NCBI GenBank assembly: GCA_036266155.1
Contig: DATANR010000097.1
Coordinates: 1 to 7,574 of the forward strand
Origin: SIAJ01 sp036266155
GTDB taxonomy: Bacteria > Planctomycetota > Planctomycetia > Gemmatales > Gemmataceae
Direction: 5' to 3'
Length of the DNA stretch: 7,574 nt
Shown in pieces: positions 5,535 to 7,574 of this stretch. Under the pieces are notes generated by a model, which saw only the letters and a list, made by a program, of their open reading frames with translations, had not been told where the DNA came from and made no database searches. Position 1 is the stretch's first letter. Each line of letters begins with the position of its first letter. A program made the position numbers and the translations under genes.

Positions 5535-6494
5535 ATGTGGACCGCGCTCGGGCTCTTACTGCTCTTCCTGCCGATCCTTCTCGTCCTCGGGCTGGTCGGG
5601 TACGTCTACTGGTATGTCCGCAAGAACATGCTCTGGCAACTCGAGCGCGTGTTCGTCGAGAAGCCGCTCTTCATCATTCCTCGCGGCGAAACCACTAGAG
5701 ATGCGGAAGACATTCGCATCCCGACCGCTGACGGCATGCAGCTCCAAGGGGCCTATTTCAAAACGTCATTCACGCCCCGCAAGGGCGTCGTGCTCTTCGG
5801 CATCGAGTATGGCTCGGATCGTTGGTCGTGTCGTTCGTATTGCGAACCGCTCATCGCCGCCGGCTACGACGTGTTCACTTATGAGCCGCGCAACCAGGGC
5901 AAGAGCGACGCGATTCCCGTTTACGAACCGCTGCAGTGGATAACCAAGTACGAGGTCGCGGATGCCCGAGCCGCGTTAAACTACTTGATGGCCCGGCCGG
6001 ATGTCGACCCGAAGGGCGTCGGCCTCTTCGGCGTCAGCAAGGGCGCCAACGCCGGCCTCGCGCTGATGTCCGAAGACACGCGCATCCGCTGCGGCGTGAC
6101 TGACGGAGCGTTCGGCCTTGCGTCGGTGATGGTGCCGTACATGCGGCACTGGATTCGGATCTACAACAAGAACTATCTGGTCCACGGGCTGATGCCGGCC
6201 TGGTTTTACACGCACATGGCCAAGGTCGGCGTTCGGCGGGTCCAGCGGCAACGGAAAGGCCGCTTCTACCACCTCGAAGACCACGTCGGCCGAATTCGCC
6301 AGCCGATCCTGATGATCCACGGTGAAGCGGACAGTTACATTAAACTGGAGATGGCCCGTTCGCTGTTGAAGCTGTTCGCGGGGCCCAAGGACCTATGGGC
6401 CGTCCCCGGCGCCCGGCATAACCTGTCGATCAGCGTCGCCGGCCCCGAATACGCCCAGCGTGTCGTGGCATTCTTCAACCAGCATTTAATTTGA
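5535..6494 (+). CDS. Membrane-anchored alpha/beta hydrolase
   Basis: This 319-residue protein has one hydrophobic segment at residues 3-28 (GLLLLFLPILLVLGLVGYV) followed by an Arg/Lys-containing stretch, so it is probably a membrane anchor with the catalytic domain on one side. The alpha/beta hydrolase fold follows. The nucleophile elbow is GVSKG (166-170) with Ser168, the acid is Asp266 in HGEADSYI, and the His is 295 in GARHNLS. A characteristic YEPRNQGKSD run occurs at 116-125. Such enzymes include esterases, peptidases, thioesterases and acyl transferases, and the sequence alone does not choose among them. It starts 22 bases after KS-alpha, so it is probably co-transcribed. A plausible role is releasing or transferring the finished acyl chain at the membrane, which is inference from position only. 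Confidence 0.85.
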   Translation: MWTALGLLLLFLPILLVLGLVGYVYWYVRKNMLWQLERVFVEKPLFIIPRGETTRDAEDIRIPTADGMQLQGAYFKTSFTPRKGVVLFGIEYGSDRWSCRSYCEPLIAAGYDVFTYEPRNQGKSDAIPVYEPLQWITKYEVADARAALNYLMARPDVDPKGVGLFGVSKGANAGLALMSEDTRIRCGVTDGAFGLASVMVPYMRHWIRIYNKNYLVHGLMPAWFYTHMAKVGVRRVQRQRKGRFYHLEDHVGRIRQPILMIHGEADSYIKLEMARSLLKLFAGPKDLWAVPGARHNLSISVAGPEYAQRVVAFFNQHLI

Positions 6495-6498
6495 GGAG

Positions 6499-6576
6499 GG
6501 GACCACGAAAAACACGAACGTCACGAAACATTTGATCTGGATTTCTTTCGTGCCTTTCGTGCCTTCCGTGGTTCCC
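6499..6576. repeat. Intergenic inverted repeat of 9-base units
   Basis: The left arm (about 6499-6528) contains CCACGAAA-, CACGAA- and CACGAAA-type units, and the right arm (about 6546-6576) contains two exact copies of TTTCGTGCC (6546-6554 and 6555-6563) followed by TTCCGTGG. The arms are largely complementary (left GGGACCACG against right CGTGGTTCCC with one bulge) around an AT-rich loop. It occupies almost the whole spacer between the hydrolase stop and the GH3-type start. It may act as a transcript-stabilising or partial termination hairpin, or be one copy of a dispersed intergenic repeat. No T-run follows it. Confidence 0.55.
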
Positions 6577-6590
6577 GATTGGGGCCTATC

Positions 6591-7574
6591 ATGATCGGCC
6601 GCTTCCTGGTGAAGATGCTTCGCAAGGCCGTCGCTCGGCCGCTTTACCGCAAGTTCGCGGTCTTCGAAGCAGCGTGCCAGGACCCGCAGCGCACCCAGGA
6701 AGAATTGCTGCGCCGTACGCTCGCGTTCCATGCCGACACCGCGTTCGGCCGCGATCATGGCTTCGCCAGCATCAAGACGGTCGCCGAATATCGCCGACAG
6801 GTCGCCATCGGTCCGTATGAGCGTCTGGAACCGTACATTCGCCGAGTAATGGCCGGCGAGACGAACGCCTTGCTCGCCGACCCCCGCGTTTTGATGTTCG
6901 CTCTCACGAGCGGGACGACCGCGGCCCGCAAGCACATCCCCATCACGGAGCAATATCTCGACGACTATCGTCGCGGCTGGAACCTCTGGGGCCTGCGCGC
7001 GATCAAGAAGCACAAGCAAGTCTTCTTGAAGCCGATCCTGCAACTGTGCGGCGACGCCGACGAGTATCGCACCGAGGCCGACACGCCGTGCGGCAACCTG
7101 TCCGGCTTCACGGCCCAGGTGCAGAAGCGGCTCATGCGCTGGATGTACGTCGTCCCGCCGTGCACCGGCAAATTGAAGGACGCGCGGGCCCGATCATACG
7201 TGGCCGTCCGCTTCGGCTTGCAGAAGAAGCTCGGCATGTTGATGTCGGCCAACCCGAGCACGCTGGTCAACCTGGCCCGTTTCATTGACCGCGAGAAAGA
7301 GAACCTCATCCGCGACATCCGCGACGGCACCTTGAACGCCGACCTGGAAGTGCCGGCCGAGATTCGCACTCTGCTGGCGCCGAAGCTAAAGCCGCGACCG
7401 GAGCGGGCGGCCGAACTCGAGGGATTCGCCAATCGTGCCGGCGCCCTGTTGCCGCGTGACGCCTGGCCGACGGATCGCTTGCTCATCGGCTGCTGGACCG
7501 GCGGCAGCGTGCGCCCGTACCTACGGCAACTCGGCAACTACTACGGCGACGTCCCGATCCGCGACCTCGGCCTG
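6591..7574 (+). CDS. GH3 family acyl-adenylating ligase, 3' end outside the window
   Basis: The frame from the ATG at 6591 stays open for 328 codons to the last base, so the gene is partial at its 3' end. It belongs to the GH3 superfamily, named from plant auxin-amido synthetases and also found in bacteria. These enzymes adenylate a carboxylic acid and pass it to an amine or amino acid. Visible family marks are FGRDHGF (52-58), VAIGPYERLEPYIRRVMAGE (71-90), the nucleotide-binding loop FALTSGTTAARKHIPIT (103-119), and CWTGGS--PYL---L--YYGD-PIRDLGL (301-328), which in the family leads into the ASEG region just outside the window. In the loop, the Gly and Pro usual after SGTT are Ala and Arg, but the Lys is kept (Lys114). 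A start at the Met at residue 9 is also possible. Its position after the hydrolase suggests it uses the acyl product of this cluster as its acid; this is not shown by the sequence. Confidence 0.88.
   Translation, partial: MIGRFLVKMLRKAVARPLYRKFAVFEAACQDPQRTQEELLRRTLAFHADTAFGRDHGFASIKTVAEYRRQVAIGPYERLEPYIRRVMAGETNALLADPRVLMFALTSGTTAARKHIPITEQYLDDYRRGWNLWGLRAIKKHKQVFLKPILQLCGDADEYRTEADTPCGNLSGFTAQVQKRLMRWMYVVPPCTGKLKDARARSYVAVRFGLQKKLGMLMSANPSTLVNLARFIDREKENLIRDIRDGTLNADLEVPAEIRTLLAPKLKPRPERAAELEGFANRAGALLPRDAWPTDRLLIGCWTGGSVRPYLRQLGNYYGDVPIRDLGL

Overview
The window is GC-rich and carries one gene set, all on the plus strand and tightly spaced. It looks like a Planctomycetes chromosome, most likely a Gemmata-type relative. 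That placement is an inference from gene content: an elongated acyl carrier protein, paired ketosynthases, a GH3-family ligase, an addiction-module antitoxin, and short intergenic repeats arranged as hairpins. No rRNA or other phylogenetic marker is present to prove it.

Layout: a strong hairpin (1-39); a FabG-type ketoreductase (99-863); a long acyl carrier protein (934-1338); an inverted-repeat spacer (1346-1410); a FabZ-type hot-dog dehydratase (1418-1915); a 203-base leader with a stem-loop; a ketosynthase-like protein that has lost its catalytic residues (2119-3399); a toxin-antitoxin cassette of two overlapping antitoxins and a RelE/ParE-type toxin broken by an in-frame TAG (3409-4182); an intact ketosynthase (4214-5512); a membrane-anchored alpha/beta hydrolase (5535-6494); a second inverted-repeat spacer (6499-6576); and the 5' part of a GH3-family acyl-adenylating ligase that runs off the window (6591 onward).

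The genes read as a dedicated type II fatty acid or polyketide assembly line. The carrier protein holds the chain, the intact ketosynthase (KS-alpha) condenses it, the catalytically dead partner (KS-beta, like a chain length factor) probably forms a heterodimer with it, and the ketoreductase and dehydratase process the beta-carbon. No enoyl reductase, malonyl transferase or thioesterase of the usual kind is visible. The product may therefore keep double bonds, and the missing steps may be borrowed from primary metabolism. The hydrolase and the GH3 ligase could release the acyl chain and join it to an amine or amino acid. This is inference; the product is unknown.

The most unusual points are the KS pair with an inactive member (Cys to Asp, His to Gln, His to Ser), a carrier protein nearly twice normal length, and a lower-GC toxin-antitoxin cassette inserted between the two ketosynthase genes whose toxin has since been inactivated by one nonsense codon.
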